From the NCBI GenBank assembly GCA_019285715.1, contig CP079108.1, positions 2,743,001 through 2,807,000 of the forward strand: a DNA stretch of 64,000 nt, given 5' to 3'. The number at the start of each line of letters is the position of its first letter. Position 1 is the stretch's first letter. The DNA is from Sphingosinicellaceae bacterium (GTDB lineage Bacteria > Pseudomonadota > Alphaproteobacteria > Sphingomonadales > Sphingomonadaceae). The notes below the pieces were generated by a model that searched no databases, was not told the DNA's origin, and saw only the letters and a program-made list of their open reading frames with translations. Positions 1 to 8,854 of this stretch are shown here, one piece after another. The translations under genes were made by a program, and so were the position numbers.

Positions 1-39
1 CTGGCAAATGCACCCGAAGTCATGGCCGAGGAACCGCCG

Positions 40-783
40 ATGCCCGACGAACACGTCATTATACGGACCCGCGACGGCGATTGCCCGACGCACGTCATGA
101 CCCCGGCCGGCGACGGGCCGTGGCCGGCCGTGGTATTCTATATGGACGCCGGCGGGGTCCGACCAGGCGTGCTCGACATGGCACAGCGGCTCGCGGACGC
201 CGGTTATGTCGTGCTGCTGCCGGACCTGTTCTACCGTTATGGTCCCTATGGCCCGCTCGTGCCGGCGGAGGTATTCGCCGGCGATGTCCGCGCCATTCTC
301 GGTCCATTGGTAGCGACGACCGGCAACGACAAGGCGGCCGAGGACACCGGGGACCTGCTCGCCTATCTCGACACGCGCGGCGACGTCGCGGGCCGCAAGC
401 TTGGCGCGCTGGGCTTCTGCATGGGCGGCGGAATGGCGCTGGCGGCGGCCGGGACCTACCCCGACCGCTTCGCTGCAGTCGCCAGCTTTCATGGCGGAAA
501 TCTCGCGACCGACGCTCCGACCAGCCCGCACCGGCTCGCGCCGAAGCTGGCGGCCGAGGTCTATGTGGGCGTCGCGGAGAACGACGACAGCTACCCGCCC
601 GAGATGGCGAAGCGCCTCGAGGCGGCGCTAGCCAAAGCCGGCGTGCACCATTGCACCGAAACCTACGCCGCCGCGCATGGCTGGATGATGCCGGATTTCC
701 CCGTGTACGACCACGACGCTTCCGAACGCGGCTGGGACCGGATGCTCGCGCTCTTCGACCGGACACTGCACCCCGGCCGGTAA
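40..783 (+). CDS. dienelactone hydrolase family protein
   Basis: An alpha/beta-hydrolase of the dienelactone hydrolase family, 247 residues, likely cytosolic. The nucleophile elbow reads GFCMGG with Cys127 as nucleophile, which is the cysteine found in dienelactone hydrolases in place of the usual serine. A later Asp in AENDD and His in AAHGW complete a plausible Cys-Asp-His triad. The start at 40 is preferred because GAGGA lies 8 bases upstream; an in-frame ATG at 22 would add six residues. The real substrate is unknown: most genomic members are not chlorocatechol enzymes, and no catechol pathway genes are adjacent. It is followed by a REP-like repeat and appears to be the last gene of whatever unit lies to the left. 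Confidence 0.85.
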   Translation: MPDEHVIIRTRDGDCPTHVMTPAGDGPWPAVVFYMDAGGVRPGVLDMAQRLADAGYVVLLPDLFYRYGPYGPLVPAEVFAGDVRAILGPLVATTGNDKAAEDTGDLLAYLDTRGDVAGRKLGALGFCMGGGMALAAAGTYPDRFAAVASFHGGNLATDAPTSPHRLAPKLAAEVYVGVAENDDSYPPEMAKRLEAALAKAGVHHCTETYAAAHGWMMPDFPVYDHDASERGWDRMLALFDRTLHPGR

Positions 784-882
784 CCTTCGAGGCATTGCTC
801 AGCGACGCGTACCAGCGACGCCGAGTTGTCTTCTTGAGTGATCTTCTTCGCAGCAAGATTGTTGGTCACGAAGTAGAACAGT

Positions 883-965
883 GTCATCCCGGGCTCGACC
901 CGGGACCCAGCTACTCCGAACTGGCGCGTTGGGTTAGCTGGGTCCCGGGTCAAGCCCAGGATGAC
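883..965. repeat. REP-like inverted repeat (type B)
   Basis: Two arms of about 32 bases are near-perfect reverse complements: the left arm begins GTCATCCCGGGCTCGACCC and the right arm ends in the matching GGATGAC. The element sits just after the dienelactone hydrolase gene, where the folded RNA could act as a transcript end or stabiliser. It differs in core sequence from the two type A elements at 6407 and 18753. Confidence 0.75.
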
Positions 966-1005
966 AATGGGGTTTGCTTCCGCCCGTTAATCGGCCGCTG
1001 CGGCG

Positions 1006-1422
1006 CTAAACGATCGGCGCGTCGCCACTCCCCGCGACCAGCTGCTTCGCAAACCCGTCGCCGCTGCCGAACACGATCCACAGCGGCGTGCCGACCGCGG
1101 TCCCGAGCGCGGTCAGCACGGCGAACGTGCCGCCGAACAGCGCGACCATCGCGGTCGCGGCACCGACGCCGGCGCGCTCGGTGGTGCTGCGCTCGTCCCA
1201 GGCATTGCGCTTGATGGCGTCACCGATGCGGCGGATCAGGGGCCAGGCGGTGGTGCTGTCGACGGTCGCCATGAAGGCGGCACGCGCCTTGCCGAAGCCG
1301 TCGTCGCTGCTATCACGAATGCTCAGCAGCGTGCTCGCCCACTTCGACAGCGCCAGCCGCTCTTCGGGAGTCGCGCCCTCCAGCAGTTCGGTGGCAACCT
1401 GGTTCTCGACTCGATCCGTCAT
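1006..1422 (-). CDS. hypothetical protein with one or two membrane segments
   Basis: A 138-residue protein I do not recognise. The first 80 residues are charged and helical, starting MTDRVENQVATELLEG. Residues about 85-120 form a hydrophobic stretch, GVGAATAMVALFGGTFAVL and onward, that could span the membrane once or twice, followed by a short polar tail. AGGAGATTTCC lies just upstream of the ATG, a good ribosome-binding site, and third-position GC is high, so it is probably a real gene. It is divergent from the acyl-CoA dehydrogenase operon, and the two promoters share the 103-base gap that contains the TGACGT palindrome. No function is proposed. Confidence 0.6.
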   Translation of the reverse strand: MTDRVENQVATELLEGATPEERLALSKWASTLLSIRDSSDDGFGKARAAFMATVDSTTAWPLIRRIGDAIKRNAWDERSTTERAGVGAATAMVALFGGTFAVLTALGTAVGTPLWIVFGSGDGFAKQLVAGSGDAPIV

Positions 1423-1481
1423 GGAAATCTCCTCAGGCCGTTGCTCGTCTAAGATAGGGTGACGCAGGGGCTTGTGCGAGG

Positions 1482-1497
1482 CTGACGTTAACGTAAA
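1482..1497. promoter_or_regulatory. palindromic operator, CTGACGT-TA-ACGTAAA
   Basis: A 7+2+7 palindrome lies 28 bases upstream of the acyl-CoA dehydrogenase start. The same geometry and core, TTGACGT-NN-ACGTCAA, recurs at 48555-48570 before the enoyl-CoA hydratase gene. Operators of this general form are known for regulators of fatty acid and branched-chain amino acid catabolism in proteobacteria (TetR and MerR families). The regulator itself is not in the window. Confidence 0.5.
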
Positions 1498-1525
1498 GTG
1501 ATCGCGTCCTCTGGGGAGAGCACGC

Positions 1526-2638
1526 TTGAATTTCGATTTTTCCGACGATGCGAAGGCGTTGCGCGAACAGGCGCGGCGCTTCCTCGACGAGCGCGCCGGG
1601 TCAAAGGTGGCGCGGGCTCAGATGACGTCGGATGCCCCCTATGACACAATGCTGTGGAACGCGGTGGTCGAGCTCGGCTGGACCGCGGCGCGCGTCCCCG
1701 AGGCGCTCGGCGGCATCGGGCTCGGCGGCGACGAGGCGTGCGTACTGGCCGAGGAGATCGGCCGGGCGCTCGCGCCGGTGCCGTTCATGGCGACGCTGCT
1801 GGCGACAGAGGCGCTGCTGCTCGCCGGCACCGACGCGCAGAAGGCGAAGTGGCTGACGGGGTTCGCCGCGGGCGCGCTGATCGGCTGCACCGGCTGGGGC
1901 GAGGGCACCGCGCTGAGCCCCGCCGCAGCCACGGCAAAGGTCACCGGCGACCGCATTACCGGCGTGAAAACTCCGATCGCCGACCTGAACGGTGCCGACG
2001 TCGCGATCATCTCGGCAACCGGTCCCGACGGCGTCCAGCTGTACCTGATCGACCTGACCAGCCCCGGTGTCGTCCGCGAGACCGAGGATACAATCGACCT
2101 CGTCCGCCGCCACGGCCGGCTGACCCTGACCAACGCGCCCGCCGAGCCGCTGGGAACACCGCAGGATTATCACGACTGGCTCGACCGGGCGGCGGTACTG
2201 ACCGCGTTCGAGGCGCTCGGCACGGCAGCGGCGGCGATGGAGATGACCGTCGCCTACGCCAAGGACCGCACCGCGTTCGGCCAGAAGATCGGGCGTTATC
2301 AAGGCGTCAAGCACAAGTGTGCGGACATGTACATCAAGGTCGAGCTGGCCCGCGCCCACGCCCTCCACGGCGCCTGGGCGATGCAGGCCAACGACGGCAG
2401 CGGCGCCGCGGAGCTGCGGCAGGCGGCGTCGGCAGCCCGGGTCTCGAGCCTCGATGCGCTCAGCTACTGCGCCGAGGAGAACGTCCAGCTGCACGGCGGC
2501 ATCGGCTTCACCTGGGAGAGCGACTGCCAGTTCTACTACCGCCGCAACCGCGCCATCGTCGCGTCGTTGGGATCGCGGAACTGGTGGGCGGACCGGCTGG
2601 TTCGCGCGCTCGAACGGCGCAACGCGGCGGCGGCTTGA
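1526..2638 (+). CDS. acyl-CoA dehydrogenase (smaller subunit of a pair)
   Basis: A 370-residue FAD-dependent acyl-CoA dehydrogenase. The helical N-terminal domain spans about 1-115, the beta domain about 120-205 and the C-terminal helical domain about 215-365, with the conserved DRTAFGQKIGRYQGVKHK segment and LHGGIGFTWESD near the end. The start is a TTG with GGGGAG 9 bases upstream, giving MNFDFSDDAK. By eye the position of the catalytic Glu of medium-chain enzymes (Glu376) is not Glu here. A second acyl-CoA dehydrogenase follows after 12 bases, so the two probably form a heteromeric enzyme as seen in steroid and terpenoid degraders. The substrate is not shown by the sequence. Confidence 0.88.
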   Translation: MNFDFSDDAKALREQARRFLDERAGSKVARAQMTSDAPYDTMLWNAVVELGWTAARVPEALGGIGLGGDEACVLAEEIGRALAPVPFMATLLATEALLLAGTDAQKAKWLTGFAAGALIGCTGWGEGTALSPAAATAKVTGDRITGVKTPIADLNGADVAIISATGPDGVQLYLIDLTSPGVVRETEDTIDLVRRHGRLTLTNAPAEPLGTPQDYHDWLDRAAVLTAFEALGTAAAAMEMTVAYAKDRTAFGQKIGRYQGVKHKCADMYIKVELARAHALHGAWAMQANDGSGAAELRQAASAARVSSLDALSYCAEENVQLHGGIGFTWESDCQFYYRRNRAIVASLGSRNWWADRLVRALERRNAAAA

Positions 2639-2650
2639 GGAGTATCTGAG

Positions 2651-3871
2651 ATGGACTTCAACGACACCCCCGCCGAGGCCGCGTACCGCACCCAGGTCCG
2701 CGACTGGCTAGACGCCAACATCGGCGAGTACCGCGACCTCCCCCCGACGCCGTGGGACCGCGACGCCTTCGTCAAGCACTCGCGCGCCTGGCAGAAGACC
2801 AAGCACGCCGCCGGCTATACCGGCATCACCTGGCCGAAATCGATGGGCGGACAGGGCCAGGGTCCGATGAACCAGATCGTCTACAACCAGGAGGAGAGCC
2901 GCTTCCACGCGCCGACCGGGTTGTTCTCGATCGGGCTCGGCATGTGCATCCCGACGGTCTTCACCCACGGCAGCGCCGATGTCGTCGAGCGCTACGTCGC
3001 CAAGGCGCTCGAGGGCGAGGAGGTCTGGTGCCAGCTGTTCTCGGAGCCGGTCGCGGGGTCCGACCTCGCGGGCATCCGCACCAAGGCGGTCAAGGACGGC
3101 GACGAGTGGGTGATCGACGGCCAGAAGGTCTGGACCACCAACGCGCATCTGTCGGACTTCGGCATCATCGTCTGCCGTACCGACCCGTCTAAGCCCAAGC
3201 ACAAAGGCCTGACGATGTTCATCGTCGACATGCACGCGCCCGGCGTCGAGGCGCGGCCACTGAAGCAGATGTCGGGCGGCAGCGATTTCAACGAGGTGTT
3301 CTTCACCGGCGTCCGGGTCCCCGACACGCACCGGTTGGGGGCCGAGGGCGACGGCTGGAAGGTCGCGCTGACGACGCTGATGAACGAGCGTCTCGCGGTC
3401 GGCGGCAAGCCCCGCCACGCGCCGGGCTACCAGACCCTGCTCGACATGGCCAAGCGCGTCGAGACCGAGGCCGGCACCGCGATCGACGCCTCGGACGTTC
3501 GCCAGCGCATCGCGGCGACGTACATTGCCGACGAGGGCATCAAGCTGACCCAGATGCGGGCGCTGTCGGCGCTGTCGAAGGGCGAGACGCCGGGGCCGGA
3601 GTCGTCGATCTCCAAGGTCGTCGTCGCCAAGACCATGCAGGAAATGGCGGCCTTCGCGCTCGACCTGCAGGAGAGCGCGGGCTTCATCACCGGCGGCACC
3701 GACCCCGAGGTCGAGCGGCTGCAGGGCAGCTACATGTGGTCCGCGGGCCTCCGTATCGCGGGCGGCACCGACGAGATCCTGCGCAACATCATCGCCGAGC
3801 GCGTCCTCGGTCTGCCCGGCGACCTCCGCCCCGACAAGGACCTGCCGTTCAACGCCAGCGTTGCCGCCTAG
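2651..3871 (+). CDS. acyl-CoA dehydrogenase (larger subunit of a pair)
   Basis: A 406-residue acyl-CoA dehydrogenase, second gene of the pair. Visible family signatures are WCQLFSEPVAGSDLAG (FAD and substrate region, about residue 130), the VWTTNAHLSDFGI segment, and the C-terminal GGTDEILRNIIAERVLGLPG typical of FadE-like enzymes. The residue before GT is Gly, so the catalytic base must come from another helix or from the partner subunit. TTGAGGAG occurs upstream and overlaps the stop region of the preceding gene, so the two are likely translated from one message. It probably carries out alpha,beta-dehydrogenation of an acyl-CoA thioester in beta-oxidation. Confidence 0.9.
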   Translation: MDFNDTPAEAAYRTQVRDWLDANIGEYRDLPPTPWDRDAFVKHSRAWQKTKHAAGYTGITWPKSMGGQGQGPMNQIVYNQEESRFHAPTGLFSIGLGMCIPTVFTHGSADVVERYVAKALEGEEVWCQLFSEPVAGSDLAGIRTKAVKDGDEWVIDGQKVWTTNAHLSDFGIIVCRTDPSKPKHKGLTMFIVDMHAPGVEARPLKQMSGGSDFNEVFFTGVRVPDTHRLGAEGDGWKVALTTLMNERLAVGGKPRHAPGYQTLLDMAKRVETEAGTAIDASDVRQRIAATYIADEGIKLTQMRALSALSKGETPGPESSISKVVVAKTMQEMAAFALDLQESAGFITGGTDPEVERLQGSYMWSAGLRIAGGTDEILRNIIAERVLGLPGDLRPDKDLPFNASVAA

Positions 3872-4005
3872 CCGAGGGGCTTTCGGCGGGGGTGCGACCC
3901 CGCCGCCGTTGGCATGTGCGGCGACCCCCTTGCAGTTTGCCTGCATCAGGGTGACATTCCCTGAGACAGCCGCACAGAGTCCCGGTGCGGCCCAGGGAGA
4001 ATTCC

Positions 4006-6390
4006 ATGCCCTCGTTCACGCGTGAACTCGAACATAGCCTGCACAACGCGCTCGCCGAAGCGAGCCGGAGGCATCACGAATACGCCACGCTCGAGCATCT
4101 GCTGCTCGCGCTGACCGCCGACGCGCATGCGTCCGCGGTGATGAAGGCGTGCACCGTCGACGTCGACGACCTCGCCGCCAAGGTCACCACCTACCTCGAC
4201 ACCGAACTTGGCGCCCTGAAGGCCGATGCCAGCGTCGAGCCGTCGCCGACCGCCGGTTTCCAGCGCGTCGTCCAGCGCGCCATCCTCCACGTCCAGTCGT
4301 CGGGCCGCGAGGAAGTCACCGGCGCCAACGTCCTCGTCGCCTTGTTCTCGGAGCGGGAGAGCCACGCGGTGTTCTTCCTGCAGCAGCAGGACATGACGCG
4401 TCTCGATGCGGTCAGCTTCATCAGCCATGGCATCGCCAAGACCGGCCCCGGCGAGACCCGCCAGATCAAGGGTGCGGCGTCGTCGGACAAGGAAGAGCCT
4501 GAGGCGAAGGAGCCTGCGGGCAAGTCCGGCGGCAAGGCCGAGAGCGCGCTCAAGCAGTTCACGGTCAACCTCAACGAGAAGGCCAAGAAGGGCAAGGTCG
4601 ACCCGCTGATCGGCCGCCATGCCGAGGTCGACCGGACCATCCAGATCCTGTGCCGCCGGTCGAAGAACAACCCGCTGTACGTCGGTGACCCCGGCGTCGG
4701 GAAAACCGCGATCGCGGAAGGCCTGGCGCGCAAGATCGTCGAGGGCTCGGTCCCCGACGTGCTCAAGCCCGCCGTGATCTACTCGCTCGACATGGGCGCG
4801 CTGCTGGCCGGCACGCGGTACCGCGGCGACTTCGAGGAGCGGCTGAAGAACGTCGTCACCGAGCTCGAGAAGCTGCCGCATGCGGTGCTGTTCATCGACG
4901 AAATCCACACCGTCATCGGTGCGGGTGCGACGTCGGGCGGCGCGATGGATGCGTCGAACCTGCTCAAGCCGGCGCTGTCGTCGGGCGCGATCCGCTGCAT
5001 CGGCTCGACGACCTACAAGGAGTTCCGCAACCACTTCGAGAAGGACCGCGCGCTGCTGCGGCGCTTCCAGAAGATCGACGTCAACGAGCCTTCGGTCGAG
5101 GATTCGATCAAGATCCTGATGGGCCTGCGGTCGAGCTACGAACTCCACCACCACCTCAAGTACACGCCCGAGGCGATCAAGGCGGCGGTCGAGCTGTCGG
5201 CGCGGTACATCAACGACCGCAAGCTGCCGGACAAGGCGATCGACGTGATCGACGAGACCGGTGCGTCGCAGATGCTGCTGCCCGAGAACCGTCGCAAGAA
5301 GGTGATCGGCGTCAAGGAAGTCGAGGCGGTGATCGCTACCATGGCGCGCATTCCGCCGAAGTCGGTGTCGACCGACGACACCAAGGCATTGGCAACGCTC
5401 GAGAGCGATCTCAAGCGCGTGGTGTTCGGGCAGGACAAGGCCATCGAGCGCGTCGCCTCGGCGATCAAGCTCAGCCGCGCCGGCCTGCGCGAGCCGAACA
5501 AGCCGATCGGCAGTTACCTGTTCTCCGGCCCGACCGGCGTCGGCAAGACCGAGGTGGCGCGCCAGCTGGCGTCGATCCTCGGCATCCCGCTGACCCGCTT
5601 CGACATGAGCGAGTACATGGAGCGTCACTCGGTCAGCCGGCTGATCGGCGCGCCTCCGGGCTATGTCGGGTTCGACCAGGGCGGCCTGCTGACCGACGCG
5701 GTCGACCAGAACCCGCATGGCGTGCTGCTGCTCGACGAGATCGAGAAGGCGCATCCGGACCTGTTCAACATCCTGTTGCAGGTCATGGATAACGGCAAAC
5801 TGACCGACCACCACGGCAAGACCGTCGATTTCAGGAACTCGATCCTGATCATGACGACCAATGCCGGGGCCGCCGACATGGCCCGCGAGGGTGTCGGCTT
5901 CGGCTCGGTCGAGCGCAGCGGCGAGGACGAGGAGGCGATCAAGCGGATGTTCACTCCCGAGTTCCGCAACCGCCTCGATGCGACCATCGCCTTCGATTAC
6001 CTGCCGCCGGCTGTCGTCTCGCGCGTCATCGACAAGTTCATCCTCCAGCTGGAGCTGCAGCTGCAGGAGCGCGATGTCCACATCGCTGTCGCCGACGATG
6101 CGAAGGCGTGGCTGATCGAGCGTGGCTACGACAGGCTTTACGGCGCGCGTCCGCTCGGCCGCCTGATCCAGGAGAAGATCAAGCAGCCGCTGGCCGAAGA
6201 ACTGCTGTTCGGCAAGCTGGTCCACGGTGGCGAGGTCCGGGTCCATGCCAAGGACGACGGCCTCGGCTTCGAGATCGTGCCGGGTGTCGCCAAGCTGAAG
6301 AAGGGCCGCAAGGTCAAGGGTGTCATCCCGGTCGCACCCGCGGCCGACGATGCTTCCCCCGCCAGCGACGAGCCGCTCGTCGAAGTCTGA
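4006..6390 (+). CDS. clpA: ATP-dependent Clp protease ATP-binding subunit ClpA
   Basis: A 794-residue AAA+ unfoldase that feeds substrates to ClpP in the cytosol. The Clp N-domain spans about residues 1-145 and is followed by an acidic linker. The first AAA module has Walker A GDPGVGKTAIAEG and Walker B LFIDEIHT; the second has GPTGVGKTEV and LLLLDEIEKAH. VGFGS sits where E. coli ClpA has the IGL loop that docks on ClpP, matching the [LIV]-G-[FL] rule. The start at 4006 has AGGGAGA 6 bases upstream; an in-frame GTG at 3985 is less likely. The adaptor gene clpS, usually next to clpA in alphaproteobacteria, is not in the window. A REP-like repeat follows. Confidence 0.97.
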   Translation: MPSFTRELEHSLHNALAEASRRHHEYATLEHLLLALTADAHASAVMKACTVDVDDLAAKVTTYLDTELGALKADASVEPSPTAGFQRVVQRAILHVQSSGREEVTGANVLVALFSERESHAVFFLQQQDMTRLDAVSFISHGIAKTGPGETRQIKGAASSDKEEPEAKEPAGKSGGKAESALKQFTVNLNEKAKKGKVDPLIGRHAEVDRTIQILCRRSKNNPLYVGDPGVGKTAIAEGLARKIVEGSVPDVLKPAVIYSLDMGALLAGTRYRGDFEERLKNVVTELEKLPHAVLFIDEIHTVIGAGATSGGAMDASNLLKPALSSGAIRCIGSTTYKEFRNHFEKDRALLRRFQKIDVNEPSVEDSIKILMGLRSSYELHHHLKYTPEAIKAAVELSARYINDRKLPDKAIDVIDETGASQMLLPENRRKKVIGVKEVEAVIATMARIPPKSVSTDDTKALATLESDLKRVVFGQDKAIERVASAIKLSRAGLREPNKPIGSYLFSGPTGVGKTEVARQLASILGIPLTRFDMSEYMERHSVSRLIGAPPGYVGFDQGGLLTDAVDQNPHGVLLLDEIEKAHPDLFNILLQVMDNGKLTDHHGKTVDFRNSILIMTTNAGAADMAREGVGFGSVERSGEDEEAIKRMFTPEFRNRLDATIAFDYLPPAVVSRVIDKFILQLELQLQERDVHIAVADDAKAWLIERGYDRLYGARPLGRLIQEKIKQPLAEELLFGKLVHGGEVRVHAKDDGLGFEIVPGVAKLKKGRKVKGVIPVAPAADDASPASDEPLVEV

Positions 6391-6406
6391 TCGGCTCTAC
6401 GCTCGC

Positions 6407-6476
6407 GTCATTCCGGCGGACGCCGGAACCCATCTCCCGAACTCAGGAGATGGGTCCCGGCTTTCGCCGGGATGAC
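6407..6476. repeat. REP-like inverted repeat (type A)
   Basis: Arms begin GTCATTCCGGCGGACGCCGG and end in the complementary CGCCGGGATGAC, with a second inner stem CCCATCTCC/GGAGATGGG. It lies 16 bases after the clpA stop and may form its transcript end. The outer arms match the element at 18753-18844. Confidence 0.75.
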
Positions 6477-6594
6477 GGAGTGGGGGCCGACCCTGCCGAG
6501 GCATTACGGTATCGCCCGCCAACCTCGTTTCAAACGGGCTGACCGGGCCGCAAGCCGGTGTTATGATGCGACATTCCGCCACGGAGTCCGTCGC

Positions 6595-7305
6595 ATGAAC
6601 GCACCCTCGGCTCTCGTTCCCGCTGCCGAGCTCGCACGCCGCAGCCCGGTCCGCTTCCCGAACGAGAGCGCCGAATACCGCTCTGCCCGCACCGCGCTCC
6701 TCGCCGAGGAAATCGAGCTCCGCCGCCACCTCGAACGCGTCGCCGCACAGCGTCGCGCCCTGCCGCCGGGCGGCGAGGTCCGCGGCGACTACCGGTTCGA
6801 GGGCGAGGACGGACCGACCGACTTCGACGGGCTGTTCGGGGACAAGCAGACGCTCGCCGTCTACAGCTTCATGTTCGGACCGCAGCGCGAGCGGCCCTGT
6901 CCGATGTGTACTAATTTGCTCGGCTCGCTCGACGGCACCGCTGGCGATATCGACCAGCGCATCGCCTTCGCGGTCGTCGCGCGCTCGCCGGTCGAGCGCC
7001 TCGTCGCCTTCAAGCGCGAGCGCGGCTGGCAAGGGCTGCACCTCTACCGCGACCTCAACGACGCGTATTCGAGGGACTATTTCGGCCTGCTCGACGACGG
7101 CTCAGAAGTCCCGGCGCTCAACGTCTTCACCCGCAGCGACGGCGTCATCCGGCACTTCTGGGGCGGCGAGATGACTGGCGACGCGGCCGACCCGGGCCAG
7201 GACCCGCGCGGCAGCCCCGACCTGCCGCCGCTGTGGAATATTCTCGACCTGACACCCGAGGGGCGCGGCAAGGACTGGTATCCCAGCCTCGCTTACGGCC
7301 ACTAA
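6595..7305 (+). CDS. DUF899 family thioredoxin-like protein
   Basis: A 236-residue DUF899 protein, thioredoxin-fold-like, with the family's CPMCTNLLGSLDG segment (a CxxC pair) near residue 102 and conserved RDYFGLLDDGSEVPALNVF and HFWGGEM blocks later. The ATG at 6595 gives MNAPSALVPAAEL; the open frame extends upstream, but that part overlaps the REP element and reads as low-complexity sequence. Family members are often labelled thioredoxin-like without a proven substrate. The CxxC suggests a redox role, which is an inference. It stands 18 bases before a carboxymuconolactone-decarboxylase-like gene and could be cotranscribed with it. Confidence 0.85.
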   Translation: MNAPSALVPAAELARRSPVRFPNESAEYRSARTALLAEEIELRRHLERVAAQRRALPPGGEVRGDYRFEGEDGPTDFDGLFGDKQTLAVYSFMFGPQRERPCPMCTNLLGSLDGTAGDIDQRIAFAVVARSPVERLVAFKRERGWQGLHLYRDLNDAYSRDYFGLLDDGSEVPALNVFTRSDGVIRHFWGGEMTGDAADPGQDPRGSPDLPPLWNILDLTPEGRGKDWYPSLAYGH

Positions 7306-7323
7306 ATCCGCCTAGTATCCGGC

Positions 7324-7908
7324 ATGGACATTCCGCCCCGCACCGCCCGCCCCCGCGTCACCCCACTGGAGGTCGAGCAGTGGGAGCCGAAGCTGCGCGA
7401 GCAGATGGTCGCCGGCCGCCCGGTCGAGATGGGCGAGAGCGCCGCGCCGGTGTTCAACATCTTCAAGACGCTCGCCAATCACCCGGCGCTGGCGCGGGGC
7501 TTCCTGCGCTGGGGCAACCAGGTGCTGTTCCGCTCGACGCTGCCCGCCCGCGAGCGCGAGATCGTCATCCTGCGCGTCGGCTGGCTGTGCCGTGCGACAT
7601 ACGAATGGCATCACCATGTCACTATCGGCCGCGATCACGCCGGGCTCGGCGACGAGGACTTCGCCTGGATCAAGGCCGGCCCCGACGCGCCCGGTCCTGC
7701 GGACACCGACCGGGCGCTGCTTCGCGCCGTCGACGAGCTGGTCGGCGATCACTTCATCGGCGACGCCACGTGGGCAGAACTGGTCAAGACCTGGTCGACC
7801 GAGCAGGTCATCGATCTTGTCTTCGCGGTCGGCAACTACACCATGGTGAGCATGGCCCTGAACAGCTTTGGCGTCGCGCTCGAGCCCGGCTACGGTGGTC
7901 CCGACTGA
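7324..7908 (+). CDS. carboxymuconolactone decarboxylase family protein
   Basis: A 194-residue AhpD/CMD-fold protein. The conserved core lies around residues 45-120, with LPAREREIVILRVGWLCRA followed by TYEWHHHVTIGRDHAGL. The CxxC pair that makes AhpD a peroxidase partner is absent here, the helix carrying EWHHH instead, so this is the non-redox branch often found beside hydrolases and dehydrogenases in catabolic loci. The gene is 13 bases upstream of an alpha/beta hydrolase and probably in the same operon. Specific substrate unknown. Confidence 0.82.
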   Translation: MDIPPRTARPRVTPLEVEQWEPKLREQMVAGRPVEMGESAAPVFNIFKTLANHPALARGFLRWGNQVLFRSTLPAREREIVILRVGWLCRATYEWHHHVTIGRDHAGLGDEDFAWIKAGPDAPGPADTDRALLRAVDELVGDHFIGDATWAELVKTWSTEQVIDLVFAVGNYTMVSMALNSFGVALEPGYGGPD

Positions 7909-7921
7909 CCGGGGGACCTGC

Positions 7922-8812
7922 ATGCCGACCATCGCCACGAACGGTATCGAGCTGTGCTACGAGGACTTCGGTGACCGGGCGGCGCCGGTCGTGCTGCTGG
8001 TCATGGGGCTTGGCGCGCAGCTGATCTTCTGGCCCGAGACGCTGGTCGAGGGGCTGGTGGCGCGCGGCTACCGGGTGATCCGCTACGACAACCGCGACGT
8101 CGGCCAGTCGACGCACCTCGGCGATCGCGGCCCACCATCGCGGCTTCAATACGTCGCGGCACTGCTCGGCCTGCCCGCCGGAATGCCCTACTCGCTCCGT
8201 GACATGGCGCGCGATGCGGTCGGGTTGCTCGACGCGCTCGGCATTGCAAAAGCGCATGTCGTAGGGGCCTCAATGGGCGGCATAATCGCGCAGATCGTCG
8301 CCGCCGAGCACTCCGGACGCGTCCTCAGCCTCGTCTCGGTCATGTCGACGAGCGGGCGGCGCGGCCTGCCCGGCCCATCACCGACGGTGCGCAACATGAT
8401 GCTGCGGCGCGCGCCCGTCGCCAGCCGCGACGCCGCGGTGGCGGGCGGTACCCGGCTGTATGCCGCGATCGGCGGACCGCTCGACGGACGCGCGCCGGGC
8501 CAGCTCGCCGAACTGCTGGGCCGCGCCTACGACCGTGGCTTCGACCCGGCCGGAGCCGCCCGCCAGCTTGGCGCGATCATCGCCGACGGCAGCCGCGTCG
8601 CGAGGCTGAGGCGCATCCGCGTGCCGACGCTCGTCATCCACGGCGACAGGGATCCGCTGGTGCCGCTTGCTGGTGGCAGGGACACGGCCCTGAACATCCG
8701 CGGAGCGAGGCTCGAGGTGGTCGCAGGAATGGGCCACGACCTGCCGCCCGCGGTCGTCGGCCCGGTGACCGAACTGATCGCGACGCACCTCGACGCGGTG
8801 GCGGGGCGCTAG
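7922..8812 (+). CDS. alpha/beta hydrolase
   Basis: A 296-residue alpha/beta-hydrolase-fold enzyme. The oxyanion region VLLVMGLGAQLIFW is near the N-terminus, the nucleophile elbow is VVGASMGGIIAQ (Ser), the acid is in IHGDRDPLVP and the base in AGMGHDLP. These are the hallmarks of epoxide hydrolase, haloperoxidase or esterase type proteins. The ATG at 7922 has GGGGGA a few bases upstream; an in-frame start at 7868 would overlap the previous gene by 41 bases and is less likely. It lies between a carboxymuconolactone-decarboxylase-like gene and a single-chain acyl-CoA carboxylase, suggesting a catabolic role whose substrate cannot be named. Confidence 0.87.
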   Translation: MPTIATNGIELCYEDFGDRAAPVVLLVMGLGAQLIFWPETLVEGLVARGYRVIRYDNRDVGQSTHLGDRGPPSRLQYVAALLGLPAGMPYSLRDMARDAVGLLDALGIAKAHVVGASMGGIIAQIVAAEHSGRVLSLVSVMSTSGRRGLPGPSPTVRNMMLRRAPVASRDAAVAGGTRLYAAIGGPLDGRAPGQLAELLGRAYDRGFDPAGAARQLGAIIADGSRVARLRRIRVPTLVIHGDRDPLVPLAGGRDTALNIRGARLEVVAGMGHDLPPAVVGPVTELIATHLDAVAGR

Positions 8813-8854
8813 GCCGGGCTTCCCCGCCGCCCGGCAACCGGCCACAGTCGCGCC

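Noticed and set aside
22-39. Upstream start at 22 for the dienelactone hydrolase.
   Set aside because: The ATG at 40 has a clear ribosome site at the right distance and fits the family N-terminus better.
3946-6246. Long open frame of 766 codons antisense to clpA (and similar ones opposite 8855-12043, 14151-15611 and 2651-3871).
   Set aside because: They lie opposite real genes with high third-position GC, which opens antisense frames by itself; the translations are rich in Arg, Ala, Asp and Leu with no recognisable domain and no ribosome site.
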